This document shows, in pieces, positions 46,667 to 55,485 of a stretch of DNA of 64,000 bases (its first letter is position 1; each line of letters begins with the position of its first letter). The stretch is from Streptosporangiaceae bacterium (GTDB taxonomy: Bacteria; Actinomycetota; Actinomycetes; Streptosporangiales; Streptosporangiaceae). The position numbers and the translations under genes were made by a program. Below the pieces are notes generated by a model that had not been told where the DNA came from, made no database searches, and worked only from the letters and a program-made list of their open reading frames with translations. The DNA lies in the NCBI GenBank assembly GCA_019245115.1, contig JAFARZ010000351.1, forward strand, positions 1 to 64,000. Direction: 5' to 3'.

Positions 46667-47897
46667 GAGGACCCTCCTCGTCGTGTAGCCACAGGCTGAT
46701 GAGGCCGCGCAGGTGAGCGATGAACTGATCGTGCTCATGGGCCGGGTATACCGAACGCACGGTGTCTGTCAGCAGCCGGTCGAAGTCCTCACTGCCTACC
46801 CACTCCCGCACGATCTCATCCAGGTACGGCAGTGAGCGGGCACAGAAGTCGTGGTAGCGCTCGCTCTCGAAGTAGGCGTCGGCCAGTTCCCGGTAGGCCT
46901 GCAGTTTCTCCTGATACGACCGGTCCGCCAGATCCGCGATGGCGAAGAACCGGTCGATGTCCAGTTCAAGCGGAGGACGACGAGCCGCCACCAACGCGAA
47001 CACGCACCATTTGACCAGCGTCTTTACCGCCCAGGGAAAGTAATAGTGCAGGCTGGTCAGCGCCACGTCAGGGCAGGCGTTGGCATAGTCGATCGGATAA
47101 ACTTCGCCGTCTTTCACCAGCGTTTCGCAGGAGTTGAACTCCCAGCGGAAGAAGCTGTTGACCAGCTTGGAGATCGTCACCACCTCCGCGCCCGCCTCGG
47201 CCGGCAGGAACGAGTGGTCGACCACGTAACGCAGGTGCATCGGCTGCTCCGGCTGGAAGCGCATCACCATGGTCTCCGCGCCGATGGACAGCGACCGGGC
47301 GAACGCGTCATAGTCGACAGCCTTCTGGAGGTGCATGAGCATCTCGCCGCTGGCGTCGTAGGCGGCGTGGAGTTCGGCCGGGTTCCGGATCAACGACACG
47401 CCACGCCAGGCGCCGCCGTCGTACGGCTTCATGAACAGCGGATAACCGATCCGCTCCGCCACCGAGTCGAGGTCGAACGGCCGGTTGTACCGGGCCGCGG
47501 TGTAGGCGTAGCGCGCGTTGTCGACCGGGTTCTTGTACGGCACGAGAACGGTTTCCGGCACCTTGAGCCCGAGCCGCATCATCGCGCAGTAGGCGGCGTG
47601 CTTCTCCATCGACTGGAAGGTGAACGGGCTGTTCAGCAAGTACACGCCGTCCATCAGCGCTATCTTCTTGAGCCATTCCCGCGGATGGTAATACCAGTAC
47701 GCGAGCCGGTCGATGACCAGTTCATAGCGCGGCCGGTCACGCAGGCTGAACGGCTCGATGGTGATCCGCTCGATGTCGAACGAATGCTTGACGCCGTCGC
47801 TGCCGGTGACCGGCCCGAGACGGTGCATGATCTCCTCGAACGCCCGCGGCCAGTCATCCTCGGTTCCGAGCAGCAACCCGATCAGATGCGCGGTCAT
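46656..47897 (-). CDS. ATP-grasp-like ligase
   Basis: 413 residues. ATP-grasp features: YPLFMKPYDGGAWRGVSLIR with the ATP-contacting lysine and glycine loop, then MHLRYVVDHSF, and YPIDYANACPDVAL as the likely metal-site region. N-terminal pre-ATP-grasp-type segment VIDRLAYWYYHPREWLKK. Its target is unknown, but ligases of this fold form amide bonds with carboxylates. It overlaps the GCS2 gene by 11 bp and the esterase gene by 4 bp (ATGA), so the three proteins are probably made together. Confidence 0.8.
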   Translation of the reverse strand: MTAHLIGLLLGTEDDWPRAFEEIMHRLGPVTGSDGVKHSFDIERITIEPFSLRDRPRYELVIDRLAYWYYHPREWLKKIALMDGVYLLNSPFTFQSMEKHAAYCAMMRLGLKVPETVLVPYKNPVDNARYAYTAARYNRPFDLDSVAERIGYPLFMKPYDGGAWRGVSLIRNPAELHAAYDASGEMLMHLQKAVDYDAFARSLSIGAETMVMRFQPEQPMHLRYVVDHSFLPAEAGAEVVTISKLVNSFFRWEFNSCETLVKDGEVYPIDYANACPDVALTSLHYYFPWAVKTLVKWCVFALVAARRPPLELDIDRFFAIADLADRSYQEKLQAYRELADAYFESERYHDFCARSLPYLDEIVREWVGSEDFDRLLTDTVRSVYPAHEHDQFIAHLRGLISLWLHDEEGPHGA

Positions 47898-48685
47898 GAG
47901 TTACTCCTGATCACTTGCTGGAGCAGCCGGGTGAGATAGGGATCGAAAGCGTCGCGCCAGGCCGTGTAGTCATGGGCGCCCGGCACCTCGTGGAGGGTCG
48001 CCGGGTAGCCGGCTTCGCACAGGGCCTGCGTCATGAGCCGGTTGTTCCGCAGGTTCTCCTCGGCCACGCCACAGGTGAGGACCACCGGCACCGGGCGGTC
48101 TGGCAGCCCGCCATGCTGCACGTCCGCGACGAACCCCGCGATGCGCCAGAAGTAGCGGAACCGCCGCTCATGGGAGTCAAACAGCGGGCTGAAGAAGCTG
48201 CCGGACTGGAGGAACAGCGCGTCGAACATGCGGGGACGCCGACAATAGGCGTGCAGCATCGCGAGCGCGCCGAGGCTGGTGCCCATCCCTATCCTCGGCC
48301 GTGCGGGAAGAGTGCGCAGCGCACCCTCGACCAGGCTTCTCGAATAGCGAGTACTGGCTGAGTACTGCCGGTTCCGGTCATGCGGGCGCAGCAGCGCCAA
48401 TCGCATACGCGGCAGCCAGTTTCCCGTGATCCCAGCGGCTATGTAGTGGGTCAGGCTGGCCAGCCGGTCGTACTCGGGACCGTCGTGCGCCACGAGCATC
48501 GGCAGCACCTCGCCGTCACCGGCGTCCGCCGGAGACCAGAGCACCAATTCGATCCCGTGGCGCTCCAGCTCACATGTGACGCCCGCCTGCGCCGGCGCGG
48601 CCAGCCAGGCAGGGTCCCCGGTATCGGTCGTCGGAGCGGGAGCGGTCACCAGCACATCGTCCCCGCTAGACGCGAGGGGTGACAA
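47894..48685 (-). CDS. alpha/beta-fold esterase (enterochelin-esterase-like)
   Basis: 263 residues. Nucleophile elbow GMGTSLGAL with Ser137; catalytic His in GAHDYTAWRDAF; acid before. Residues 60-110 resemble Fes/esterase D-type proteins (LPMLVAHDGPEYDRLASLTH). First gene of the GCS2/ATP-grasp operon. It could trim or load an ester intermediate for the two ligases, or act as a thioesterase-like release enzyme; both are inferences. No signal peptide is seen. Confidence 0.85.
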   Translation of the reverse strand: MSPLASSGDDVLVTAPAPTTDTGDPAWLAAPAQAGVTCELERHGIELVLWSPADAGDGEVLPMLVAHDGPEYDRLASLTHYIAAGITGNWLPRMRLALLRPHDRNRQYSASTRYSRSLVEGALRTLPARPRIGMGTSLGALAMLHAYCRRPRMFDALFLQSGSFFSPLFDSHERRFRYFWRIAGFVADVQHGGLPDRPVPVVLTCGVAEENLRNNRLMTQALCEAGYPATLHEVPGAHDYTAWRDAFDPYLTRLLQQVIRSNS

Positions 48686-48691
48686 TACTTT

Positions 48692-48874
48692 CTAGTCGCG
48701 GCGCCATCTCCGCAGCCGGATTCGTATCAGGGTCCTGGGCTCGTCGAGCGCCACCGCCGCGGCCGGAAGCGTGGGCCTGGGACGTCTGGGCTCGCGCACT
48801 CCCGCCTCTGGTGGCCGGCTCCGCCGCCAGCGACGCCGGATCAGGTCGATGAATCGCTGGATCACTCGCGTCAT
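48692..48874 (-). CDS. possible small basic protein
   Basis: 60 residues, very Arg-rich (LIRRRWRRSRPPEAG, ending RIRLRRWRRD). ATG 48874 lies 7 bp after the stop of the sacsin-like gene and has only a weak GAAG upstream. It may be a real small peptide at the end of that operon or simply the coding potential of a GC-rich gap; evidence is thin. Confidence 0.3.
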   Translation of the reverse strand: MTRVIQRFIDLIRRRWRRSRPPEAGVREPRRPRPTLPAAAVALDEPRTLIRIRLRRWRRD

Positions 48875-48881
48875 ATCTTCA

Positions 48882-51317
48882 TTATGCGCCGGATTCGGAC
48901 CGGCGCCCCAGCTCGCGTTCGATCATCGCGACCAGGTCCGGATTCGCCCGCAGGCCCCACAGGACGCGCGGCGCGACGCCCAGCTGACGGGCCGCCTCCG
49001 CGATGACCGGCTGGGCCATGTCCAGCGCCCTGGCCAGCGTCTCGTCGCGCGAGTAGGTCGGTGGCAGGTCATCGAGGGAGAGCTCCGACGGGCGATGGAA
49101 GACTCCGTCCGGCCCGGGCAGCCATGCCTCCAGCCCGGCCGCCGCCGCGATCGCCGAGCTGACGGTCTCCCGGGTGGAATCGACGAACTCGTCGCGGACT
49201 GACCTCTCGACGACCCCGGTGAGCAGCCGCCGGTTCGGCGCGAGCAGGATGTTCCACACGAACTCGGAGCGGGCGTGGCTGGGATGGCGCAGGGCGAAGT
49301 CCAGGCCGGCTATCCCCGCGTCCGGGTCGAACCCGTCGATGCCCCGTTCATGCCGGGCGAACTGGTCGGCCAGGATCACGTGACCGAGCGGCCCGGGCCG
49401 GCGTGCCCGTACCTCGACGGCGTCCCGGACGCCCATCTCGCGTAGCTGGACCCGCCACGGCCCGTACCGGTCGCCGGCGAACCACGCGTCGGGATTGCCG
49501 TCGAAGTAGATCTCCAGGTCCTTGCCCCGCTGGTACAACTCGGGCGGCGGCATCAGGCGCTGCTCACCCGTCGCCGCGTTCTCCCCGATCAGGAACGCGG
49601 TTCGTCGCAGCCGTTCGAGCAGGTCATGCCGCTTTCCGGCCGGCGCCTCATCCAGGGCCCGCAGCACCAGGTCAAGGTCCGCGTCATGCTGCGCAGCATC
49701 TATGCTCGCGGCGTTCAGTTGCTCATATTTTGGGAGAACGAGCTGCACTGCTTCGTCCGTCACGTCCGGCGTCGCGAGGTCCAGGGCGGTCAGGAACGGC
49801 TGGGCCACCGGGGAATCCGCGATCGCCCGCCGGACCGTGGGGAAGCCCGTCCCGCGACCGCCGGGCCTCGGCAGGTACACCGCGGGCTGATCGGCCGGGT
49901 CGAATGGCGCTACCTGGCTGCCGTCCTCGAGCCGGATGATCGGCCTGGTCCGGGCGATCCCGGGTGATTCGCCGGGCAACCTCGGCGCACGCCACAGTGC
50001 CGGATCGGAATATACGAAAGCGTAGAACCGCGCTATCCAGTCGTCTGTCTTCGCGTGGAGAAATTCGGCGGTCACCGTGGCGACAACGTCCGCGGCGGTG
50101 ACCTCTCCGATACCGATCTCGTCGCGTAGGTACCGCCACAGCTCCGCGGAGATGTTCTCGGCTACGAAGAAGAACGGATCGCCCGCGCCCAAGAGGCCCT
50201 CGAGCCCTGGCGCGGCGGGAAGCCTCACTTCGCCGGCCCTGCGGTAGCCGCCATCGGCGACCGGTATGAGATCCTCGCGGGCGAACGCGTCACGCACCGC
50301 GTCGAACAGCGGACGGAAGACCGAGCCGCGCGGGAAGCGCCCGGGATCGAGCGGCATGGCCGTCATGACATCGGGAGTGAGGCGGTCGCCTGCCCGCAGT
50401 TCGGCCAGCACGTCGATGAGCAGTGCTGCGGTCTCGCGTACCAGTATCTGGTTGGCCGGATCGTGCTCGCCGATGTTGTCACGCGCCGGAGTGGTGCGGT
50501 ACGGGCCCTGGACCACGAAACCGAGGAACGTCTCCTTCTGCGTGGGCAGGAACACCGTCAGCGGCGAGCTGGCACAGCCGGCGATCTGGTCCTGGTGCAG
50601 CCGAAAGGCCAGCTCCACCTGGTAGCCGGGAAAGGCATCGACCGGCCGCCGCCAGACCAGCCATCTCTCGGTGGCGCGCCCCTTCGTCAACCCGACCCGG
50701 CGGCTGGTGCCCGGGCCGTTGTCCACGCTGCGCGAGATCACCGCACTCGCGACCCCTGCGCCGGCGACCCGCAGGCGTTCGATATTGCGGAGGAACAGCA
50801 GCGTGGCAGGCGCGATCGCGCCCAGGGCCGCGGAAATCTCCCGCGCCGCGGTGGCCGGCGGAACACCGTCGTGGTCGAACGGGAAGACGAACAGCGTGTC
50901 CCGCTCGTCCAGATCGTCGCGCGGCTCGACGGAGTGGGGGCGGACGTAGTTCTCGATCCGGAAGCTCTCTCCGCCGCTGTGCACGCGGGGAGACCGGGTG
51001 TACGCGTACACCGACTTGAATCCGATGCCGAACTTGCCGATCTTGGTGAGATCCCCGGCCTTCTCGGTCTGGCCCACCCCGCACACCCCGCGCACGTCGG
51101 CCTCGGTGAACGGCCGGCCATCGTGCCATACCTCCAGGCGGTCATCGAACAGCTCGAAGGCCAGGTCGGTCGCACCAGCGTCCTCGGCGTTCTGGATCAG
51201 CTCGAAGATGAAATGGGTGCGCTCGCTGTACAGCTTTCCGAGCAGGTCCAGCACGGCCGTGTCCCAGCCGTACCGGGCGATGTTCTCCTCACGGATCTTC
51301 TCGTAGTCCGCGGTCAT
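48882..51317 (-). CDS. sacsin-like GHKL-ATPase protein
   Basis: 811 residues. The N-terminal ATPase has the sacsin/No-Vein form of the GHKL fold: SERTHFIFELIQNAEDAGAT (N-box, about 31-50), WHDGRPF (64-70) and IGKFGIGFKSVYAYT (93-107). The remaining 600 residues contain no domain I recognise; no nuclease or helicase motif was found. Proteins of this type occur sporadically in bacteria, some in mobile or defence contexts, and their biochemistry is largely unknown. The start shares a base with the stop of the chimeric ORF upstream (TGATG), placing it under the ArsR-type regulator. Confidence 0.82.
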   Translation of the reverse strand: MTADYEKIREENIARYGWDTAVLDLLGKLYSERTHFIFELIQNAEDAGATDLAFELFDDRLEVWHDGRPFTEADVRGVCGVGQTEKAGDLTKIGKFGIGFKSVYAYTRSPRVHSGGESFRIENYVRPHSVEPRDDLDERDTLFVFPFDHDGVPPATAAREISAALGAIAPATLLFLRNIERLRVAGAGVASAVISRSVDNGPGTSRRVGLTKGRATERWLVWRRPVDAFPGYQVELAFRLHQDQIAGCASSPLTVFLPTQKETFLGFVVQGPYRTTPARDNIGEHDPANQILVRETAALLIDVLAELRAGDRLTPDVMTAMPLDPGRFPRGSVFRPLFDAVRDAFAREDLIPVADGGYRRAGEVRLPAAPGLEGLLGAGDPFFFVAENISAELWRYLRDEIGIGEVTAADVVATVTAEFLHAKTDDWIARFYAFVYSDPALWRAPRLPGESPGIARTRPIIRLEDGSQVAPFDPADQPAVYLPRPGGRGTGFPTVRRAIADSPVAQPFLTALDLATPDVTDEAVQLVLPKYEQLNAASIDAAQHDADLDLVLRALDEAPAGKRHDLLERLRRTAFLIGENAATGEQRLMPPPELYQRGKDLEIYFDGNPDAWFAGDRYGPWRVQLREMGVRDAVEVRARRPGPLGHVILADQFARHERGIDGFDPDAGIAGLDFALRHPSHARSEFVWNILLAPNRRLLTGVVERSVRDEFVDSTRETVSSAIAAAAGLEAWLPGPDGVFHRPSELSLDDLPPTYSRDETLARALDMAQPVIAEAARQLGVAPRVLWGLRANPDLVAMIERELGRRSESGA

Positions 51318-51604
51318 CAGCCGGCTTTCCCTACGCGCCGGTAGCGGAGGTAAACGACCCGCGAGCTGAACGTGCGGGTTTCGACCAGTTCCATGTCGAG
51401 CTTCACGCCCGCGGACGGGAAGTAAGGCGTGCCGCCACCCATTACCACGGGGGTGACGAACATCCGGTACTCATCGATCAGGTCGAGCTTGATGAGCCCG
51501 GCGGCGAACCCAGCGCCGCCGACCAGGCCGGGCGTGGTCCACGCACGATACACCAGATCGTGAGGGGCGTCGAACTTCCTGGTGATCAGGATCGGATCAG
51601 CCAT
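51317..51604 (-). CDS. chimeric ORF: AHSA1 N-terminus joined to a RibD/DHFR-like C-terminus
   Basis: 95 residues. Residues 1-28 (MADPILITRKFDAPHDLVYR, AWTTPGLV) are the start of an AHSA1/SRPBCC protein, the usual partner of an ArsR gene. Residues from about 30 (GGAGFAAGLIKLDLIDEYRM, TPVVMGGGTPYFPSAG) are the C-terminal third of a dihydrofolate-reductase/RibD_C-family protein. Neither domain is complete. A deletion between two neighbouring genes is the simplest explanation. The frame is still open and coupled to both neighbours (8 bp overlap with arsR, TGATG with the ATPase gene), so it may now serve mainly as a translational link. Confidence 0.7.
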   Translation of the reverse strand: MADPILITRKFDAPHDLVYRAWTTPGLVGGAGFAAGLIKLDLIDEYRMFVTPVVMGGGTPYFPSAGVKLDMELVETRTFSSRVVYLRYRRVGKAG

Positions 51605-51935
51605 CGGCGTCCTCCTTGAGTTCGTCGAGAACGGCATCGAGCGCGTCGAAGCGCTCGGACCAGGCGGCCTCGATGTCCTTGACCCAGTCATAGACAGGCT
51701 TGAGCGCGCGATGGTTGAGCCGGTACAGCCGCTGCCGCCCCAGCTCGCGCGTGTCAACGGCGCCTACCTCGCGCAGGACCCGCAAGTGCTTGGACACCTG
51801 CGGCTGACCCAGCCGCATCGAGCGCACCAGGTCGCCGACCGGGCGCTCGCCGTCGGCGAGCAGGTCGATAATCTGACGTCGCCGCGGCTCGGCGATCGCG
51901 TTGAACACGTCTGTCGTAGTCGCTGCTCGCGCCAT
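51597..51935 (-). CDS. ArsR-family transcriptional regulator
   Basis: 112 residues, a winged-helix repressor of the AHSA1-associated type. DNA-binding core EPRRRQIIDLLADGERPVGD, then MRLGQPQVSKHLRVLREVG and the wing VDTRELGRQRLYRLN. No metal-binding CVC motif. ATG 51935 gives the usual MARAATTTDVFNAIAEPRRR start. A symmetric CCATATGG site lies 10-29 bp upstream. It leads an overlapping set with the chimeric ORF and the sacsin-like ATPase gene. Confidence 0.92.
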   Translation of the reverse strand: MARAATTTDVFNAIAEPRRRQIIDLLADGERPVGDLVRSMRLGQPQVSKHLRVLREVGAVDTRELGRQRLYRLNHRALKPVYDWVKDIEAAWSERFDALDAVLDELKEDADG

Positions 51936-51944
51936 GATCGCATC

Positions 51945-51964
51945 ATATACCCATATGGATATAT
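51945..51964. promoter_or_regulatory. candidate ArsR operator
   Basis: ATATACCCATATGGATATAT is an imperfect 20 bp palindrome (18 of 20 positions symmetric) with a perfect CCATATGG core, in an otherwise GC-rich region and directly before arsR. Auto-regulation is the expected use. Confidence 0.6.
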
Positions 51965-52186
51965 GTTGCATGACCGGACATGCGCTCGCCAGCGTGATGC
52001 ATACTGATGGGGTTACGCCGCCCAGAGCCCCGCGGCCGGCTCGCGAGGTCAGTCGCTGACCCTGCGTCTTCCCAAAGTCCGGGAAGGCGCCTCCTGACAG
52101 CGGTCGGCCAGGCTCCCTTGCTGGGGCGGAACTCCTCGATGATGTGTACTGCCTGGTCGGATGGTGACCCCGAGACAGAACCGGCA

Positions 52187-52510
52187 ATGATCGAGGTAAC
52201 GATGAAGGATGGAATGGTTACCGTCATCCTCGGCGGTGAGCTGGACCTGCTGTGCCGGGAATTCCTCTCCGAGCACCTCATGCGGGTAGCGGCGAGCGAA
52301 CCCCAGCGGCTCGTTTTCGACATGGCCGGCGTCCGGTTCGTAGACTGCGACGCCGCGCGGGCGCTGGCAAATACCGGCCGGTTCCTCCCCTACGGCAGCC
52401 GTCCGGTCATCAGGAACCCCCGGCCTGCCGTCCGCCGGCTGTTCCAGCTCACCGGCCTGGACGCCTACTGCGTACTGGAGGAGGGCGGACATGAGCATCT
52501 CCGTTCATGA
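52187..52510 (+). CDS. STAS-domain protein lacking the phosphorylatable serine
   Basis: About 107 residues from ATG 52187; ATG 52202 (after GAGGTAACG) and ATG 52139 are alternatives. The STAS fold is clear (VTVILGGELDLLCREFLSEH, then FDMAGVRFVDCDAARALANT). Where SpoIIAA-type antagonists have D-S-x-G, this one has DCDA, so phosphorylation control is probably absent. Its end overlaps the GAF-ANTAR gene by 20 bp; the two are co-translated and probably act together. Confidence 0.82.
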   Translation: MIEVTMKDGMVTVILGGELDLLCREFLSEHLMRVAASEPQRLVFDMAGVRFVDCDAARALANTGRFLPYGSRPVIRNPRPAVRRLFQLTGLDAYCVLEEGGHEHLRS

Positions 52511-53222
52511 TGTGCGGCACGCTCTGACCGAACTCGGCAAGCTGCGTTTCGGCGAGATGCGGGTCGAGGAGGCGATGCATCAGATCGTCCAGACCACCCA
52601 CACGATCTTCGCCGTGGACGGCGCGGGCCTGATGCTGGCCGACATCGATCATCACCTCCGGAACGCCGCGGTGTCCGACGACCGGATGAGGCACCTGGAG
52701 GAACTCCAGATCCGTCACCAGGAAGGCCCGTGCATCACAGCGTTCCACGACAAGGAACTGGTCGGCGCCGAGGATCTCGCCGACGACCGCCGATGGCCGG
52801 TGTTCGGCGAGGTCGCGGTGCGTTATGGAATGCGTGCCGTGCTGGCCAGCCCAATCCCGTACAACCAGGACGCGGTGGGCGTTGTAGCGGTGGTGTCCGA
52901 ACAGCGGCGTCCCTGGACGGCGGAGGGTGAGCTGGCCCTGCTGGCGTTCACCGACCTCGCGGCGCTGCTGATCGCCACCATGCTTCAGGGTGAACAGCAG
53001 ACGGAGCTCGCCGCGCAGCTTCAGGCCGCGTTGAGTTCCCGGGCCGTTATCGAGCAGGCCAAGGGCATCCTCATGGCCCGCGAAGGAGTGTCCGCGCGTG
53101 CCGCCTATGAGCAGCTCAGAGCGCAGGCCCGAGCGCAGCGCCGCAAGCTCACCGCCATCTCCGCCGATCTGGTCCGCGACACGGTCCGCCACGACTTACC
53201 GCCCGGTACGTCTCCGCCTTGA
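52491..53222 (+). CDS. GAF-ANTAR RNA-binding regulator
   Basis: 243 residues. A GAF sensor domain (about 25-165; IRHQEGPCITAF, GMRAVLASPIP) followed by an ANTAR domain (about 183-238; RAVIEQAKGILMAREGVSAR, then AYEQLRAQAR). ANTAR proteins bind paired hairpins in nascent RNA and stop termination; actinomycetes have many such orphan regulators, and the targets here are unknown. The coupled STAS gene upstream may set its activity. Confidence 0.92.
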   Translation: MSISVHDVRHALTELGKLRFGEMRVEEAMHQIVQTTHTIFAVDGAGLMLADIDHHLRNAAVSDDRMRHLEELQIRHQEGPCITAFHDKELVGAEDLADDRRWPVFGEVAVRYGMRAVLASPIPYNQDAVGVVAVVSEQRRPWTAEGELALLAFTDLAALLIATMLQGEQQTELAAQLQAALSSRAVIEQAKGILMAREGVSARAAYEQLRAQARAQRRKLTAISADLVRDTVRHDLPPGTSPP

Positions 53223-53256
53223 CTGGGTATGTAGACCGGTTGAGGGGGCAAGCGCG

Positions 53257-54228
53257 ATGGTACTTCCGCGGCTGATCCGGCCGATGATGACCAGCCTTCG
53301 TCATGAGCTGCCGAAGGACCAGGGGCGGTACGGGTGGGAATTCAAGTGGGACGGCGTCCGCGCCGTCTGCTACGTGGACGGCGGCGGCCTGCGGCTGGTC
53401 TCGCGCAATGACAAGGACATGGCGCCCAGTTACCCCGAACTCGCGGTGCTCGCCGACCGTGTCGAGGTGCCGGTGATCCTCGACGGGGAGATCGTGGCGC
53501 TGCGGGAAGGACGCCCGGATTTCGGGCTGCTACAGTCCCGCATGCACGTCCAGCGCCCGACGGGCCGGCTGGTCCGCGACGCCCCGGTCAAGCTGTACGT
53601 GTTCGACCTGCTGCACCAGGACACCGAGTCGCTGCTCGGGCTCCCGTACACCGAACGGCGGGACCGGCTGGACGCGCTGAGCCTGGACACCGACCCGATC
53701 CGCACCCCGCCCTGGTACCGCGACGACGCCGCGGACGTGCTGGCCGCCAGCCTGACCAACGGCCTGGAAGGAGTGGTCGGCAAACCGTTGTCGTCCCGTT
53801 ACCACCCAGGCCAGCGCCGGGAATGGATCAAGGTCAAGAACTTCCGGGACCAGGAGGTCATCATCTGCGGCTGGAAGCCAGGTGAGGGGCGTCGAGCGGA
53901 CATGATCGGGTCCCTGCTGCTCGGCGTCTACGACAGCGCCCGGAATGGCGGCAAGCTGCGCTATGCCGGCCATGTCGGAACCGGTTTCACCCAGGCCATG
54001 CTCACCGACCTGATGCGCCTGCTCCGCCCGCTGGAGCGCGCCACCAGCCCCTTCGGCACCCCGGTCCCGGCCCAGCACGCCCGCGACGCTCACTGGGTCG
54101 AGCCCCGGCTCGTCGGCGAAGTCGCCTTCACCGAATGGACCCCCGACCAGATCATGCGCCACCCGAGCTGGCGCGGGCTCCGCCCGGACAAGAATCCGGA
54201 AGACGTGCGGCGCGAAAAGCTGACCTGA
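53257..54228 (+). CDS. ATP-dependent DNA ligase
   Basis: 323 residues, catalytic core only. The adenylated lysine is Lys30 in FKWDGVRAV (motif I); DGEIVAL is motif III, GLEGVVGKP motif IV and WIKVKN motif V. The C-terminal OB-fold part includes LRYAGHVGTGF and the LRPDKNPEDV tail seen in LigD ligase domains and LigC-type ligases. GAGGGGG before ATG 53257 fixes the start. There is no Ku, polymerase or nuclease gene in the window, so end-joining is only possible with genes elsewhere. Confidence 0.9.
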   Translation: MVLPRLIRPMMTSLRHELPKDQGRYGWEFKWDGVRAVCYVDGGGLRLVSRNDKDMAPSYPELAVLADRVEVPVILDGEIVALREGRPDFGLLQSRMHVQRPTGRLVRDAPVKLYVFDLLHQDTESLLGLPYTERRDRLDALSLDTDPIRTPPWYRDDAADVLAASLTNGLEGVVGKPLSSRYHPGQRREWIKVKNFRDQEVIICGWKPGEGRRADMIGSLLLGVYDSARNGGKLRYAGHVGTGFTQAMLTDLMRLLRPLERATSPFGTPVPAQHARDAHWVEPRLVGEVAFTEWTPDQIMRHPSWRGLRPDKNPEDVRREKLT

Positions 54229-54234
54229 GCCGCA

Positions 54235-55485
54235 TCACGTGCTGCGCAGTGCTTCGGTGGGTGACAGGCGGGCGGCCCGCAGCGCCGGGTAGCAGCCGGC
54301 CACGGTGCCGACCGCCAGCGCTACCCCGATGCCACCCCAGACGCTGACCGGCGTGATGGACGGCGTCCACCCGTGCGCCCACGCCACCGCCACGGTGACG
54401 ACCGCTCCGATAGCCGCGCCCGCGGCACCACCGGCCGCGGACAGCAGCAGCGCCTCGCCGAGGAACTGAGCGGCGACGTGGCCGCGGGAGGCACCGAGGG
54501 CCCGGCGGAGGCCGATCTCGGCCCGGCGCTCCAGCACGGAGACGACCATGACGTTGGCGATGCCGAGCCCGCCGGCCAGGATGGCGATGGCCCCCAACCC
54601 CAGATACAGCGTGGTTTGCGAGTCCTGCACGGCGACGCGAGCGGTGAGCGCGTCAGACGGCCGGCTGACCTGGACCTGGTCCGGGTGTTCCGGCCAGGCG
54701 GTGGGTGCGAGCAGGGCGGCGGTCTGGGCGGTATGGCTGGTGACCGTGCGCACGTAGATGCGGCTCGGATGGCCGTCGTACCCGAAGATCTGACGCGCGA
54801 CCGGCACGCCGACCAGGACCGAGCTGTCGATCTCCGGTGCCAGCGGCACCGGGTCGAGGATGCCGACGACCGTCAGCCAGTGGCCAGTGACCCCGCCCGG
54901 GTCACTGACCCAGATCCTGGTCACCGGTACCGGGCCGGACCGCGTCGCTCCGGTCCGGGCCAGGCGGTCGATGCCCAGCGCGACGGCGGCCTGGTAGCCG
55001 AGCACGGCGGCCGGGTACCGGCTGCTCGCGGCGTTGAGGAAGATGCCCTGCCGGACCACGCCGCCCAGCGTGATGAGCAGGCTGTCGTCGGTGGCGCGCA
55101 GCTCCAGGCCGTTGGTGGCGTAGCCCGGCATCTTGTCGGTCCGGAAGATCGCGAACGATCCAAGCCCGGCGGTCGCCGCTACGTGCGTGACCCCGGCGGC
55201 CCGTCCGATCATGCCGTCGGCCTGGACGGGCAGCTCGACCGCCTGGCCGGACAAGTCCTGCCCGCTGGCCACGGTGAGCAGGTTCGTGCCGATCCGATCG
55301 ATCTCGGCGAGCAGCGCGGACTCGCTGGACCGGGTGATGCCCAGCACGCTGACCACCGCGGTGATGCCCACCGCGATGGCCAGCCCGGACAGCACGGCCC
55401 GGAGCTTGCGTGCCCGCAGCCCGACCGTGGCGGTACGGAGCAGATCCTCGGCCCGCAGCCGGGACCGAAACCAGTCAGGGCTCAT
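54235..55485 (-). CDS. MacB-type ABC transporter permease
   Basis: 416 residues. One N-terminal helix ([20 protein letters not shown]), a large extracellular MacB-PCD-type domain, and three C-terminal helices with the FtsX motif ([20 protein letters not shown], then [15 protein letters not shown]). It works with the ATPase encoded directly upstream in export, or in mechanical signalling at the cell surface. The start overlaps the ATPase stop by 11 bp. Confidence 0.9.
   Translation of the reverse strand: MSPDWFRSRLRAEDLLRTATVGLRARKLRAVLSGLAIAVGITAVVSVLGITRSSESALLAEIDRIGTNLLTVASGQDLSGQAVELPVQADGMIGRAAGVTHVAATAGLGSFAIFRTDKMPGYATNGLELRATDDSLLITLGGVVRQGIFLNAASSRYPAAVLGYQAAVALGIDRLARTGATRSGPVPVTRIWVSDPGGVTGHWLTVVGILDPVPLAPEIDSSVLVGVPVARQIFGYDGHPSRIYVRTVTSHTAQTAALLAPTAWPEHPDQVQVSRPSDALTARVAVQDSQTTLYLGLGAIAILAGGLGIANVMVVSVLERRAEIGLRRALGASRGHVAAQFLGEALLLSAAGGAAGAAIGAVVTVAVAWAHGWTPSITPVSVWGGIGVALAVGTVAGCYPALRAARLSPTEALRST

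Noticed and set aside
48692-48874. Treating the 60-residue Arg-rich frame as a confident gene
   Set aside because: Weak ribosome site and composition expected from GC-rich non-coding sequence; kept only at low confidence.
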